DNA of 64,000 nt from Hyposmocoma kahamanoa. Lineage: Eukaryota > Arthropoda > Insecta > Lepidoptera > Cosmopterigidae. The DNA lies in NCBI RefSeq assembly GCF_003589595.1, contig NW_020653711.1:5207231-5271230 (forward strand), read 5' to 3'. The notes under the pieces are model-generated. The model did not search any database, was not told the DNA's origin, and worked only from the letters and a program-made list of their open reading frames with translations. Below, piece by piece: positions 11,150 through 22,274 of the stretch. Within the stretch, counting starts at the first letter, position 1. Each line of letters starts with the position of its first letter. A program made the translations under genes and the position numbers.

Positions 11150-11690
11150 CTTTTTTATTTAATTATTTATTTGCAAACAATGTAGGTACAAGAATTACAT
11201 AGGTAATAAGTACATACATACCCCTTTGGGGTGCAGCAATTAATTATTATTAAACGTAATATTAAAATTGTAAAATTAAAAATAATAGCAAAAAATAATA
11301 ATAATATTTAGGAACTAATACATATAGGATCTTAAAATTATCATTAATAAACTTTAGATCATAGTATTACATAGACTTAAAATTACTTATCTGAAACTGG
11401 ACTCTTTTAGCTTATAGGAGAGTTCATGAAGTCTCCCACATTGTAATAACATTTACTTAACAAGAGAGACCTCAACTTGGTTTTAAACACGTTGTCACTA
11501 TCTACTTTTTTGAGGATGTCTGGTATTTTGTTATAAATTAGTATGCATCTATATAGCGGGCTATCTCTAAACATTTCCAATTTTATTGCACTAAGGGCAA
11601 AACTCATTGTTTCTAAAGGCATAATTTTAGTTTTTTATGAGTCTAAAGGTACAAGTGCTCTCAACTCAAACAAGATGTATTGTTATAACC
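11150..11690 (-). pseudogene. LINE 3' end (ORF2 C-terminus and 3' UTR)
   Basis: On the minus strand the frame ending at 11407 reads FRDSPLYRCILIYNKIPDIL and LLLSKCYYNVGDFMN before the stop. This is the same F..SPLYR.I..YN.IP ... YY.V.DF pattern as at 7.5 kb, but a different subfamily. The 3' UTR continues down to an AT-rich tail near 11150-11185 (plus-strand TTTAATTATTTATTTG). The upstream part, to about 11690, is eroded by stops. 5'-truncated and inactive. Confidence 0.8.
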
Positions 11691-11699
11691 ATAGAACAG

Positions 11700-12504
11700 T
11701 CACAGTTAAGGGAATAAGTCGTTTTATGTCTTAAAGTTTGTTAACATAAGACGTTTTATTATCGTTAAGCACTCATAAACAAGGACGCAACTAGAAAAAA
11801 AACCTAAAATAATATAGAAAATATTACTGAATATATAAACAATACACATCAAACGAAAGCTTGGATATATACCTAAAGCAGGAAATCATAAAAAGTACTA
11901 ATAATAAAAACGAACAACCAATAATCAATAAAAATATGGTTTTTTGCCTCTCCTGAAAACTCGATTTTGAGTTTATTCCCTTTTTCACTGGAGGCACTGA
12001 CTGATTTATTACAACAACAACTAACTATTGAGTTGTTATTTTTTAGTGACTGGCTAAAGAAAAACCTGAGTAAATCAAAACCAATTTTAATGAATAAATC
12101 AAATTTGTTGCCAAAATAGAAATGAATGAATCAGAAAACAATGGAATAGAAGTGAAATATACTTTGCAGGTGTTTTTTTGAATTTAAGGAATAACAGGTT
12201 ATTGTTGTAATTACAGTTTTTGTAAATATTAATAAATTATTCAATGTTAAATAATAATTAAACGCAGGATAGTCTAAGTCGACTTAATTTACTTGCAAGA
12301 GTCATTACCAATTCATACAAGATGTCTACAGACGAGATAATTGCTCCGTATATTGCATACCAGAATTACGTGAGATTATTATTATTCATTACACAACACT
12401 ACACACACGCGACATTAGTACAATTGGGTAATGTCGTGCAATGTCGATGTAGTTAAAACTGTCCAAAATATTATTAGTAGTACTTTTACAATCACACCCA
12501 ACAC
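11700..12504. other. Unassigned AT-rich DNA
   Basis: No exon or known repeat seen. Confidence 0.4.
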
Positions 12505-12728
12505 TTCGCACCCCTCAAGGAAGAATGGCTAAAGAGCAGTTACGTCAAATAAATTTGTTGCAAAAGAAAACTATAACCCACATCCTATCCAATTATTGAA
12601 ACTTTAGCGACCCATGTTATAGATAGAGTTACAAGAATTAAAGGAAATGTGGGTTAATATTTTTCTGTTTCTGATGGAGCTATAAACATGTTTTTCATAA
12701 CATGCCACTCTTCCATGAGGGGTTCGAC
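12505..12728. mobile_element. Foldback element, about 100-bp inverted arms
   Basis: The left end CGCACCCCTCAAGGAAGA and the right end TCTTCCATGAGGGGTTCGA pair, and pairing continues inward through GTTACG/CATAAC, TATAACCCACAT and TTCTTGTAACTC. The two arms of roughly 100 bp leave only about 25 bp of loop. A better preserved copy lies at 40311-40623 with a longer loop. No coding capacity; a non-autonomous inverted-repeat transposon. Confidence 0.8.
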
Positions 12729-12957
12729 TAGATCTCCAATTAACTTCGTAAATATTGGCGTTGTATGATTTAATTGAATCAAAATTGAATCGACAAAATA
12801 CACTGACTTATATCTAGGCATTTATTTCAAATACAGGATTGTTAGCACTAACTACATCTAGGGCTAAAGGCATAGAAAACCTTATTACTATGTACAACTT
12901 ACAATATTTTAAACGTAAGGGAAAAGAATTTCAATAAAATATATATACTTACATAAA

Positions 12958-13140
12958 GAAGCCGTGGTAATCTAATAATGGTTTGACCCACCGCCTCTCA
13001 AGCAAAGGGTTCGAATCCGGGTTCGCACTTCTGAGTATCGCGGAATTCATATACGAAATTTAATTTGAAATTTACCATGAGCTTTTCTGTGAAGGACAAC
13101 ATCCATAGAAACCTACACGTTGCAGAAGATTCATAACCAG
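12958..13140 (+). mobile_element. SINE-3, tRNA-derived
   Basis: The head GCCGTGGTAATCTAATAATG followed by GGGTTCGAATCC (B box) and TCGCACTTCTGAGT, then TTTGAAATTTACCATGAGCT and AGGACAACATCCATAGAAAC, follows a well-known lepidopteran tRNA-derived SINE. It ends near CACGTTGCAGAAG. The A box is degraded. Normally transcribed by RNA polymerase III. Confidence 0.85.
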
Positions 13141-13329
13141 AGATGGCCAAGCGCCCGGGTTTTAACGCGGTTTAAATCGGGTTTTAAACCCATTAATGCC
13201 CAAATTCGAGGTCAGACACTATTTACAACTAATTATTTGTTGTAAATCGAGTTTTGTTCAAATTTAAAGATATTGTTACAAAATGTTTATTACTTTCTGA
13301 TCTAGAAAGTCAATGTCAAAGAACCTTTT

Positions 13330-13500
13330 ATTCCATAGGTAAAATAAATTTACACTTGAAAACGTCACATTTAAACTACTCGTTCACTACGTTGACTTCC
13401 ATGAGAAGAACGAGCAAGAAAGTCTGGGGATTGCTCTTTTCAAGTAAACTTAAATGCTATGGAATACACTTTGAATCAAATTTGTGTGGAATCTAGGGCT
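13330..13500 (-). pseudogene. LINE 3' end, inverted copy of the 7.7-kb element
   Basis: The plus strand is the complement of a diverged copy of 7690-7855. The blocks CACAAATTTGAT, CTTGAAAAGAGCAATCCC, TCGTTCTTCTC and AAATTTATTTTACCTATGG all recur in the same order. Only the last few codons and the 3' UTR remain. The 80-codon plus-strand frame here is antisense to the element. Confidence 0.75.
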
Positions 13501-14747
13501 AGACAATTCGATGTGCGTTTCTATTGAATCGGTTCGCTTGAAAATTGCATTAAAATAAATCGATACAAAAAATCGTTACATCGTATGCATTTGAATCGAT
13601 TTTCGTATTCACCGTTTCCGCCCACGATCTTGGGCAGAAATTGATTAAAACCCGCTAGTGTTCACTGCTTACTTAATTTCCGTGGCAATTTTTATTAAGT
13701 ATACGATTTTTTCATAGTGGAACGTTATTTGATACTCGAGTATTGTATCGTAAAATATTATTTAATATTTACACGATAATATACTGGCTAAAGCTGGAAA
13801 TTGGGTAGTGAACACTAGTCCGAGAATGACCAATTTATAGTCTTGACCTGAACTACTTCACATATGATGTACATTTTGATATACACAGGGCCTTAGGAGG
13901 CTAATACGTACTTAAAGATCTTTTTAATTAAAATATTGAATTTCTATCAGAAAGTTTATTTACAGACAAACACGCTACGCTTAAACAAACATTTGAATAA
14001 GATACGACCGAAGCGTCTCTGCCAAGAAAAAACACTTTGTAAAATTATTCCCTACATAAACATTAATACTGGTTTTTCCATTTTTCCTGAAAATGAGGCA
14101 TACTTTTTAGACTGTCAATTATTTAAGCCTTGCTTTTTTGATGTCTACTTATTACCAGAACGTCTACGTGTTAAGTAAGAGGAAAAATAAAAAAGTCTGA
14201 ACTTACAAATGTTAATTTTGAATTTGTCTACATAAAGACACTTACTTATTAAAAAGTGTAAGAGTTTGTGACTCCTGGACCTTTGCCAACTTTTGTACCT
14301 GCGAACGAAAATATATGTTCAGTTGGAGTAATGGAAATTTCATTTTGGAACAAAATTCTAATTTCGTTTATTTACTAGGTATCGTTTGTTATTATGAGAA
14401 AATTTTAAGTGTCTGTAAACTTTGTCCGAATTTTAATCAACTTTGCTTTCACAAAATATTTCATAAGAATCTTTTAAGACTTTTCATTCCTATATCAAGA
14501 ATTAATGAAACATGAACACATTTGAATACGCGGAAATTAGTTAAGATTCAAAATAAATACAAGTTTATTACCGTCAATTTTTCACCATCGCTTGAAATAC
14601 AAAGTTTTCTATACAATATTAAAATATAGGACGCGATAAAAATACTAATTATATAAGAAGGTACATAATAGCGTGACTAAGCAAATTTACAGCTGTGCCT
14701 CGTTTCTCTTGTGATGTTAAAAAAATTGGGTTTCAAGAAATGTAGTT
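13501..14747. other. Unassigned DNA
   Basis: Two short plus-strand open frames (13936-14178, 14315-14515) have no recognisable domain and the AT bias to produce such frames by chance. No known repeat. Confidence 0.4.
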
Positions 14748-15030
14748 TTATCCCACAAAGGCGGCAAAAATTTGTTTGAAATATTCTTTAATGTCGCATA
14801 AGATACTACAGTTGCTGCCATTGTCACGCGCCAAAGTTTCAAGTTTAGTGTTTCGAATAAGATCCGGGTCACGAACAACGGCACCCGTAATATATACTAA
14901 ATGTTTGAACAAGGTCGGCAACCGCTCCGATTTTGGCCTTCGAGAAAATCGTATTTCATTTTCAAACACGTTCTCAAACATCGAATGGATGATTCGCGTG
15001 TACCGTTCTAAAATCTTTAATAAATTCCGT
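14748..15030 (-). CDS. Unrecognised exon-like open frame, 93 residues
   Basis: On the minus strand a pyrimidine-rich stretch and TACTAG at 15031-15036 form a plausible 3' splice site, and the frame then stays open for 93 codons to a TAA at 14748-14750. The peptide includes RYTRIIHSMFENVFENE, LFKHLVYITGAVVRDPD, LETLARDNGSNCSILCD and KEYFKQIFAAFVG. It uses a balanced set of codons and is GC-richer than its flanks, unlike neighbouring chance frames. It reads like a real terminal exon or a transposon- or virus-derived fragment. I do not recognise the family and assign no function. Confidence 0.4.
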
Positions 15031-15113
15031 CTAGTACATGCAAGGAAAATGAAAATAAGAAATTAATAATTTCCTCTTTCAAGTCCTACGTTGAGCAGTG
15101 ACCGTTAAATACA

Positions 15114-15138
15114 AAATGTTACAAATGGCGCCCAACAT
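15114..15138 (+). other. Possible retrotransposon LTR end and lysine-tRNA primer site
   Basis: The text TTACA then AA then TGGCGCCCAACATGGG looks like the 3' end of an LTR (…ACA) followed by a primer-binding site. The site complements the 3' end of a lysine tRNA, with one difference from the usual TGGCGCCCAACGTGGG. No gag frame follows, so this would be a remnant. Confidence 0.5.
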
Positions 15139-15139
15139 G

Positions 15140-16055
15140 GGTAATTTTACAAATGATAAAACATTATATTCCTTATTAACAATACGACTAGTCAGAATTA
15201 AAGAAATATCTTTAAATATTTGATCATAATTTTTGCTGTTTCGTTGGGCAATCACATATCACGTCATCAATAAATGTGGCCTAAATAAAGTATGAATGCC
15301 GCAGCTAGATGTGACCCCGAAACACGTACATTTTAGCCCATTCTTTACCCTGACAGATATCTTTTTTGATAAAAATTATTTCAGGAATGCTTTTATTGCA
15401 TGAAGACAAAAGGAATATTGGTGAAAATTGGTGTGACTAGCGGAATGTCATGTGACTTGGCAAAATCTGTTCCGTGATATTATTCAGATCGCTGTAATCG
15501 TACTTGTAAAGTAAGATGTGTACTTGCAAGTACACATTTTACTGCAATAAGAAATAAGAATATACATAATGTACGCAAAATATTTAGAAATAGAACAGAA
15601 TAGACATTTATTGCAATGCCACAACACGTAGATACAAAAAAAAATTAAAAGACAAACGATCAAAACAAAAAAAATAAAAAGAATTAATAAGCAACATAAA
15701 AAATGCAAGGAAGAACATAAAATAAGATTAAATAGACAAAAAAACTATATAACGACTACAAATTGTACTGTTGTATTTTGTGCGGTTGTGGCGTATGCAA
15801 AAGGACTTCATTCACTTATGCCACAGCCATAATTGGCTGTAGCGCTGGTTTTCAATGATTCCTGAGTCAAGATGTGTGACGGACGTATGTGCCGCAAACT
15901 AAAATAGAATAAAATATTTGTACATGTGTTCTTTGCACAGACGGCAGCACATCAAGCTAAACATTAACAGATCTTATTCCATTGCTCTGGAGGCGATATT
16001 TGAACAAAAGATCGAAGCTCGACGTGCTGTTGACTATACATTGTGTTACTACTGT
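15140..16055. other. Unassigned DNA with a 22-bp palindrome
   Basis: 15516-15537 is a perfect palindrome with half-site ATGTGTACTTG. The A-rich minus-strand-coding run to 15708 is low complexity. No recognised repeat. Confidence 0.5.
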
Positions 16056-16059
16056 GTGT

Positions 16060-16400
16060 TATATTATAGATGGTAAATGTACATAAAGGTAGCAAAAAAA
16101 TACATAATAAATCATCACGCCTGTCTCACACCAAGGTAAGAGAATGTGAACCTCCACCTGCTACACTCCTGACAAACCTCGTTCACCTCCTCCACTCCCA
16201 TCAATCTCTTCATACATGCACGTTTGTTCTTGGTACTTTCACCCGGCCTTTTTTAAGAATAACTTCAATCTGATTGACATATACATATACGCCGAGTTCT
16301 CTCCCCGTGCCTCCATCCACATTCGCTCTATAAATTTGTGCTTTCAATCTCCCAGCATTCATTTTTTCTACATGATCAAAGCGTCAAAGAATCCCCTCTA
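16060..16400 (-). pseudogene. LINE C-terminal relic (MKRLMGVEE type)
   Basis: The minus strand in three frames gives DHVEKMNAGRLKAQIYRANV, then NQIEVILKKGRVKV, then MKRLMGVEEVNEVCQ..SRW. This follows the C-terminal tail of a lepidopteran LINE polymerase with the consensus FGHVERM..R..KQIY, DQI...L.KG.V and MKRLM.V.EA..VC.DRS.W. Frameshifts separate the blocks. The copy at 20150-20500 belongs to the same type. Confidence 0.75.
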
Positions 16401-16429
16401 TATTTTGGTAAAACAAATCGTCAAAATGC

Positions 16430-17275
16430 GCTTCAGTATCAAGAAGCTAAAATTAATAACTGTATTGGTCGTGCAACTTTTAACTTTAGAGTAACATTTT
16501 TTTCATTAGCCCCAGGAATCAAAGTCCAATAAGAAAGACAGTTCCGTCATAGTTCAGAGGTCATTAAGTTTGTGACGCGTCACCAGGCTGATAGATGCGC
16601 CCTACTTTGTCACGATGTGATTGATGTGCACCTCGGTAGAGCTCTGCTCTGATATGGCGTGTCAAATTAGATGATGGAGCTGGGATGTGGCGATATGAGG
16701 TCTTGTGTGAGCTTTATGATTTCGATGGAAGAGTTTTTCATTTGGTTGATGGTGACAGAGATAATGTACCGGCTGAAATTGTATGCCGAAATGTTAAAAT
16801 TTACGTAATTGCGCAGTTAAATTAAAAGGCAAATAAAACAGTATTAGTTTTTACGTTCTATCGAGTTCTTACGAGTATGTTTTCGCGATTGAGTACAATC
16901 ACAAACAGAGTACCTACATCTCGACGACATGTTTATTATCAATCAATCTTACACTACATAATATACTTATTTTACTAACATACTATATCACAATGGGGCT
17001 TGTAAAGAACCCAAAACATTTGTTTATTTGATCAAGTTTCTTTTTCAATTACATTATGGTTGATAAATATCACTTTACACAACCTACAAAACAAATTGAT
17101 AGTGCGTCCAGAACATACAAAAAAATTGTGTCAAAATTATTAATTAATAATAACATCGTCAACCCGTTATATTATATTCGTCGCACTGGTGAGCATGGGT
17201 CTTTTCTAAGGAGAGGGTTTAGGTCGTAGTCCGTCACTGCTGGCCTAACGTGAACTAATAATAAATAAGTTTTTT
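16430..17275. other. Unassigned AT-rich DNA
   Basis: No exon-like frame or known repeat recognised. Confidence 0.4.
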
Positions 17276-17600
17276 TTTTTATAATATCAAGTGACGGGAC
17301 GAACAAGTAGTGCGCCTGGTGGTAAGCGTGTAGCTTACCTGTGCCTGTGCCTGTCCATAACAGGTGCAGTGCCACTCAGAGCTTTAAATCGCAAAAAAAC
17401 TGAGGAGCACTGCCACTGCGCCCGTCACCTTGTAACATAAATTGACAAGTTCCATGTGCCTGTAATTTCACCAGCACCCTTACCCTTCTAAGCCGGAACG
17501 CAGCAATGCTAACATTACTGCTTGGCGGCAGAAATAGGTAAGGTGGCAGTACTTCCCTGGACGAACTCTTTTACAAGGAGCTCTACTGGTACTAAACGCT
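17265..17600 (-). mobile_element. Family A element, near full length with A tail
   Basis: The plus strand begins with a T-run (the A tail of the minus-strand element) then ATAATATCAAGTGACGGGAC and GAACAAGTAGTGCGCCTGG. It continues through every Family A block to AACTCTTTTACAAGGAGCTC at the 5' end. An (AAT)n linker at 17605-17622 joins it to SINE-2, as at 2 kb. Confidence 0.9.
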
Positions 17601-17635
17601 GTTATAATAATAATAATAATATACTAGATAACCAC

Positions 17636-18097
17636 ACCAATAGCCTGATTCTAAACTGGGAAATTCCCTGTTCTATAAGTACCGTGCCTGCAGCTCTAGT
17701 ATTTATCTGAAAAATAGGGAGGGTGCTGCACGTGCACCCGGGCGGCACACCTAAGGCTAGCCTTACATAGAACCGGATGAAGTCCGTGCAAATGGGCTGA
17801 TCTGGGGTTAGAAAGATGATCCCTGTACAAGCATGATCGTGCAGGTCATAGTGCCCTTCTCATATATCTTAAGGGTCGGAACGGAAGGTCAGTATAATCA
17901 AAACTAATGTTGAAAGATATGGTGCTGTACTGTGAGCACCAGAGCAACCGATATCAGTCCGGGGCACTTCCCAAAACACCCAGACCAATTTAGAAAGTTC
18001 ATTTCCCAAATTATTTCATTTCATTCTTACCAGGAATTGAACTCGGGACCTAAACATCCAATGTCTACAATGTAAATCGTTGGGCGACAGTCGTCAA
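17636..18097 (-). mobile_element. SINE-2 copy interrupted by about 240 bp
   Basis: On the minus strand the tRNA-like head includes AGGTCCCGAGTTCAATTCCT (B box) near 18030-18055. The body CTCTGGTGCTCACAGTACAG follows, and the 3' end (TCCCAGTTTAGAATCAGGC) lies at 17640-17665. Between about 17697 and 17935 the SINE is interrupted by unrelated GC-richer DNA containing GTGCACCCGGGCGGC, whose source I do not recognise. Confidence 0.7.
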
Positions 18098-18099
18098 GT

Positions 18100-18420
18100 A
18101 CATTAATTAAGTGTGATTTCGATGTCTGGTTTTGATTTTGAATTCACAACTAGACAAAGTTCCTGTTCGACCTTTATGCATGATAAGTTCGTGCTCTTAG
18201 TTGAAAACATTGATTTTATACTAAGTACAACTTAGTTAGTCATTTAAAGTTAGCAAAATGGCCTTTAGGTCGAAGTTATTATTAAATAAAGTGCTGTAAC
18301 AAGTTTGTGAATATCACATACTTGAATTTTCCGGGTTCGTTGAAATGTTGAATTAATTATTATTTGACAAAATTAATCCTTATAGCAGTATGTTAATACA
18401 AGATTGTCTTTTAACAGGTA
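18100..18420. other. Unassigned DNA
   Basis: No recognised feature. Confidence 0.4.
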
Positions 18421-19085
18421 ACGGCACGCCTGTCCACAGCAGGTGCGGAACCACTTAGAACTTTAAATCGCAAAGATCAACACTGCCACGGCGCCCGTCA
18501 CCCTGAGACATAAGTTTACAAGTCCCATGTGCCTGTAATTTCACCAGCACCCTTTTTTTTTAAATTAAAGGGACCTTAATCTTGACCCCTACCTAGCCCT
18601 AGAGCAAAAATAGGATCTAACTTGAACGAGCTCGCCCAGAAGATAACTATTCAGTGGCACTTTAAATATTCTCGGGTTGTATGTGCTCGGAAACACAGTC
18701 GCAAGTCGAATTCCATTCCTGAGCTGTGCGCATACTAAAAGATGACGAAAATTGCTTAGTACGCCTGAAGGGAATATCAACCAAGTAAACGAGCGGGCGA
18801 GGGCGAGCGGGATGAGCTGATGGAGATTCTATTCTAATCTATTCTAAATATGTTCTGTAGGAAACCGACAGACTTAGAAACTTAGCGCCGGTGGGCTAAA
18901 CTATGAAGTTAAGATTCGAGCTTGTCGTCGCCAATAAGTCTCCTGGCTCTGCGTTCAATCGAATCAAGAGCCTCAGGTTGGTACTACAGTGAGCCATCCC
19001 ACAGGGGACTGCAATACCCTTACCCTTCAAAACTAGAACGCAGTACTTTCCTGGGAAAACTCTTTCACAAACTCCATTGCTACTA
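18421..19085 (-). mobile_element. Family A copy split by a LINE insertion
   Basis: The two Family A parts lie at 18421-18551 and 19012-19085, both in minus orientation. They join correctly across the GCACCCTT|ACCCTTC point. Between them is a minus-strand LINE. ACCCTT appears at both edges, consistent with a target-site duplication of about six bases. The Family A copy is therefore older than the LINE. Confidence 0.8.
18552..19012 (-). pseudogene. 5'-truncated LINE inserted in Family A
   Basis: The poly-A tail appears as the plus-strand T-run at 18552-18561. On the minus strand one frame gives IERRA and a DKLES-type end (the LLDSIERRARRLIGD block, broken by a frameshift, near 18940-19000). 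The 63-codon frame 18589-18780 gives VFPSTYNPRIFKVPLNSYLL, the normal ...VFP..YN...FK...N..LL C-terminus of a widespread lepidopteran LINE. Stops and frameshifts show it is inactive. Confidence 0.8.
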
Positions 19086-19595
19086 TAATTATTTTTACCA
19101 CAAATGTAGCGAATTTGATTTGTTTGATTAATTGATACAGTTTCAGAAAAAACATTTTAGATAAATTATTTTACTTAATATGTAAGGTAAAAATTTAAAT
19201 CACGGCCTTGCTCATATTACACCATTTTTTTTTTCTTTCATTGTTAATTGAAATGCAAATACATTATGCAGGATTATTTGTAAAATACTAACAACCTGGT
19301 AAGACTATATGACTAACATCATAAACAAGAACTTTTGTTTCAATAACTTTTGTTCTCATCTGGCTGCGGTATGTACAGTCGATTCTCTAAGATTCCTTCT
19401 GAGGGCCATCTTACGCATTTATGATTGAAATTTGTATTTACGTTAAAAATCAAATCGCCTTAAAAGTTTCTCAAAACATTTTATACACGTTCACTAAAGT
19501 TGCAATAGTGAAGTGTATGGCCTTAGATGTCTCGGTTATAGTTAATTAAGTTAGTTGTAGTTAGGGGTGAGTTGATACACAATCGCAAACGCAAA
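19086..19595. other. Unassigned AT-rich DNA
   Basis: No recognised feature. Confidence 0.4.
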
Positions 19596-19900
19596 TAATC
19601 TCAGTACAGAGTATTAAAAAAACCGACCTCAAAAGTTCGTGAAATTGCATCTATTTGCCAAGTTTTATTGAAATCGGTTACCGGAAAATGTGCGAAAGCG
19701 GATTCATTCCATAGTTTGCCACCCTTAGAAATGGAAAATGTTCTTCAAATTTAAATGGGACTATTTCTGAGGTATATCCTCTTTCGAATCGAAGAATCAT
19801 CAAAATCGGTTCACAAGTTTCGGAGTTATTGCGTACATACAAAAAAAAATAAACAACAGACAGACGAATTGAGAACCTTCTTCTTGTTTAAAATCGGTTA
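19596..19900 (+). mobile_element. Family C repeat, short form
   Basis: Starts TAATCTCAGTACAGAGTATT and ends in AAAATCGGTTAA. It has the CCGACCTCAAAAGT start block, TTGCCAAGTTTTATTGAAAT and TCATCAAAATCGGTTCACAA. It is about 175 bp shorter than the 58.7-kb copy because the central GAGATAATAAAAATCGG to TGAATCTTCATGCG segment is missing. Confidence 0.85.
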
Positions 19901-19904
19901 AAAA

Positions 19905-20145
19905 TGTAAAGATTTAATGAACGTTACGTCGAAAATACACAAATTATAATGAATATGAATGCGATGAATCGTGACTGCTTAATAACATCAACTAAAAATA
20001 TATTGAATTAAAATAAATTGTATACGCCGAACGTATGCCGCAAGCTCAACACAAAAGGAACCTTGTACGTAAATGGCACAGAAGCCGTACCAAAATGTAT
20101 CTTACAGCTCACAGGTTAAAGATGAAATTTGTTTAACACTCTTCA
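19905..20145. other. Unassigned DNA
   Basis: No recognised feature. Confidence 0.4.
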
Positions 20146-20149
20146 CACT

Positions 20150-20520
20150 TATCTACCCAGAATCAAATGGTCAGTTGGCGGGTCAGATATTATAGAGTAT
20201 CGACTGTACACTGAGGTCAATCTTTTCACGCTCACTTTATAAATGTGGATATATTTTATTAACATGCATTCTTCCAGTAATGTAACCAAACCATTGGAAC
20301 TTTTCCATTTTCTTACTACATCGTCACCGTACATGTATTAACTACTTCATCTTTCAATCCACAACGTTCTGTCATTCTGTCTCCAAGTAACCTTGAAGAC
20401 GTAACTACGTCACAAATACCGCGTGAAGCTTTGGTTTCTACCACACTCATCCTACTTCTACATATCTTCTGCATTATATCCACCAGTCACTTCTTCAAAT
20501 CACTATGGCTGATAAACAGT
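20150..20520 (-). pseudogene. LINE C-terminal relic (CGLKDEVV..WFG type)
   Basis: On the minus strand one frame gives RMSVVETKASRGICD, another ERCGLKDEVVNTCTV, and a third WFGYITGRMHVNKIY. These follow the order SVVE.KALR.ICG, ERCGLKD.VV and WFGH.ERM...K.IY of a lepidopteran LINE polymerase, upstream of the segment preserved at 16.1-16.4 kb. It is heavily frameshifted. Confidence 0.75.
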
Positions 20521-20529
20521 CAGCTGTTT

Positions 20530-21760
20530 TGATATGTTCTGACTTCCCATAACAATCCAGTTAGTAATCAAATCCATCAGCATGTACCTACAAACTCACA
20601 ATGCCCCAGATAGTGTGACAACATAATCAATTTGTACTTTTTATCACACACCGTGTATATTTGTCCCGTTCTATCTTATCACTTTCATATGACAGCCATA
20701 CGATGATCGATGCGAGCATATTTCCTCTGAAAAAAGTTGATTGATACCTTGTATATTTTTCTGAATGGTACTGATCTTATTTCCTTTTTATATTATCGTG
20801 GACCTTGGCATTTATAATAACGAAAGTAAACATATTTTCAAACATAAAAGCAAAACAAAAAATGCACATAATATGAAAAGAGGCAAAGTTTCGCACAACG
20901 AACAAGGTGACAAAAATAACGTAGCCGTCGAAAGATACAAAACTGTACAGCGCAGCTAGGTGAGAATGGGAAAGGACATATTGGACGTTTTTTCTCTTTA
21001 ATGAATATACTATAAAAATTAATAGGATATTAAAGAATCACTGAACTGCCAAATTAGTATTTTTTTCTACTCCTGTAATTATAATTTCAATCAATCTGTC
21101 AATTATAATTTCATAAACCATAACACAAAGGCGCTGTTTTAGTTCTGAATCAAAATTCTATTGTCTATAGTACTGTACGCCACTGAGCTGAAAATTTTCA
21201 TCAAAGTTCTGTACACAGAACTATAACGAGTTTCGAAAAAATAACGTCGTATTTTTGCTCATTCAAATATCAGTTAGGACGCTACTCAAATGCTATACTG
21301 CCACCTGATTGGTTAAATTAGCTTAAGTCTTGCAACCGGGCAATAAATCTTTATAAAAAAATGATTGGTTAAAATATGTGCGTTACTTGGCCAGTTGTAT
21401 TTTATCTCTTTGGTTTTATGTTTTGTAACGTTTGTTTGGCTTTCGTCTAAATATATGAAGAGGCTGTATGGTGGAACCTTTGACTACCCTAATAAATGGT
21501 TTAAAATTTATTTAAAAAAAATTGCGTTTGTTGTCATGGATTGTTAACAAAATATACAATAAATATTGGTTCTGTTTCATTATTTTATTTACTCTTAACA
21601 AAAGTATTGTATGCTATTACTACATAATTACTTTACTTTACTTAGGCTATGAGGCTAAAGAACCCTCATTATGCAACGATTGCATAATAGTAGTTTATGT
21701 GACTGTCACATAATGAAAGGTTTTAAATACTAGGGGTTTACGAATCGAACTATAGGTGAG
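20530..21760. other. Unassigned AT-rich DNA
   Basis: Short open frames at 20765-20959 and 21365-21713 are lysine-, isoleucine- and leucine-rich and show no domain. No known repeat. Confidence 0.4.
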
Positions 21761-21762
21761 TT

Positions 21763-22015
21763 TCATAGAAATATAGATACCGATAGAAATAGATTTCTCA
21801 CTGATGGCGCTACGCCAAAAAAGTCGTTAAAAACCAAAAGAAACATCTGCAACAAGCACGTAAAGAAATTCGTTAGGTCCACTGACTCAATCTGTAGTCC
21901 AGTTGATGACAACGGTAACCGCGACTTGGCAAACAATCGCTGGTTCGAATCCACCCGGAACGAAAAATTTTTTTCTAAGTGTTTGATTTTTGTATCAAAA
22001 ATTAATTCAATTAAC
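21763..22015 (+). mobile_element. Family B element, plus orientation
   Basis: Blocks in order: TTTCTCACTGATGGCGCTAC, AAAAAGTCGTTAAAAACC, a degraded tRNA-like core ending AATCGCTGGTTCGAATCCAC, and a right arm TTTTTCTAAGTGTTTGATTT running to TTAATTCAATT. An inverted Family B copy lies about 300 bp downstream. Confidence 0.8.
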
Positions 22016-22274
22016 CAATAAACCCAAAACCGAAATTAATATTTTTTACTAAAACAAATCCCGAGACAATAAATATCCCTCGTTAACATTTTAACTTAAT
22101 TACAGGCTACTCAATCTTTTTCTCTTGAGGACTAACGTAATAGGAGGTAGGGATGTCCATAAATCGAACAATGAAATAATAACATTTTGAAGCACGCGTT
22201 TTAAAAAGGTTTTTTTTTGTTTCCAATAGCATGTATCTTAATTGTTATATTTATTTTAATAAAAATACTCCACT

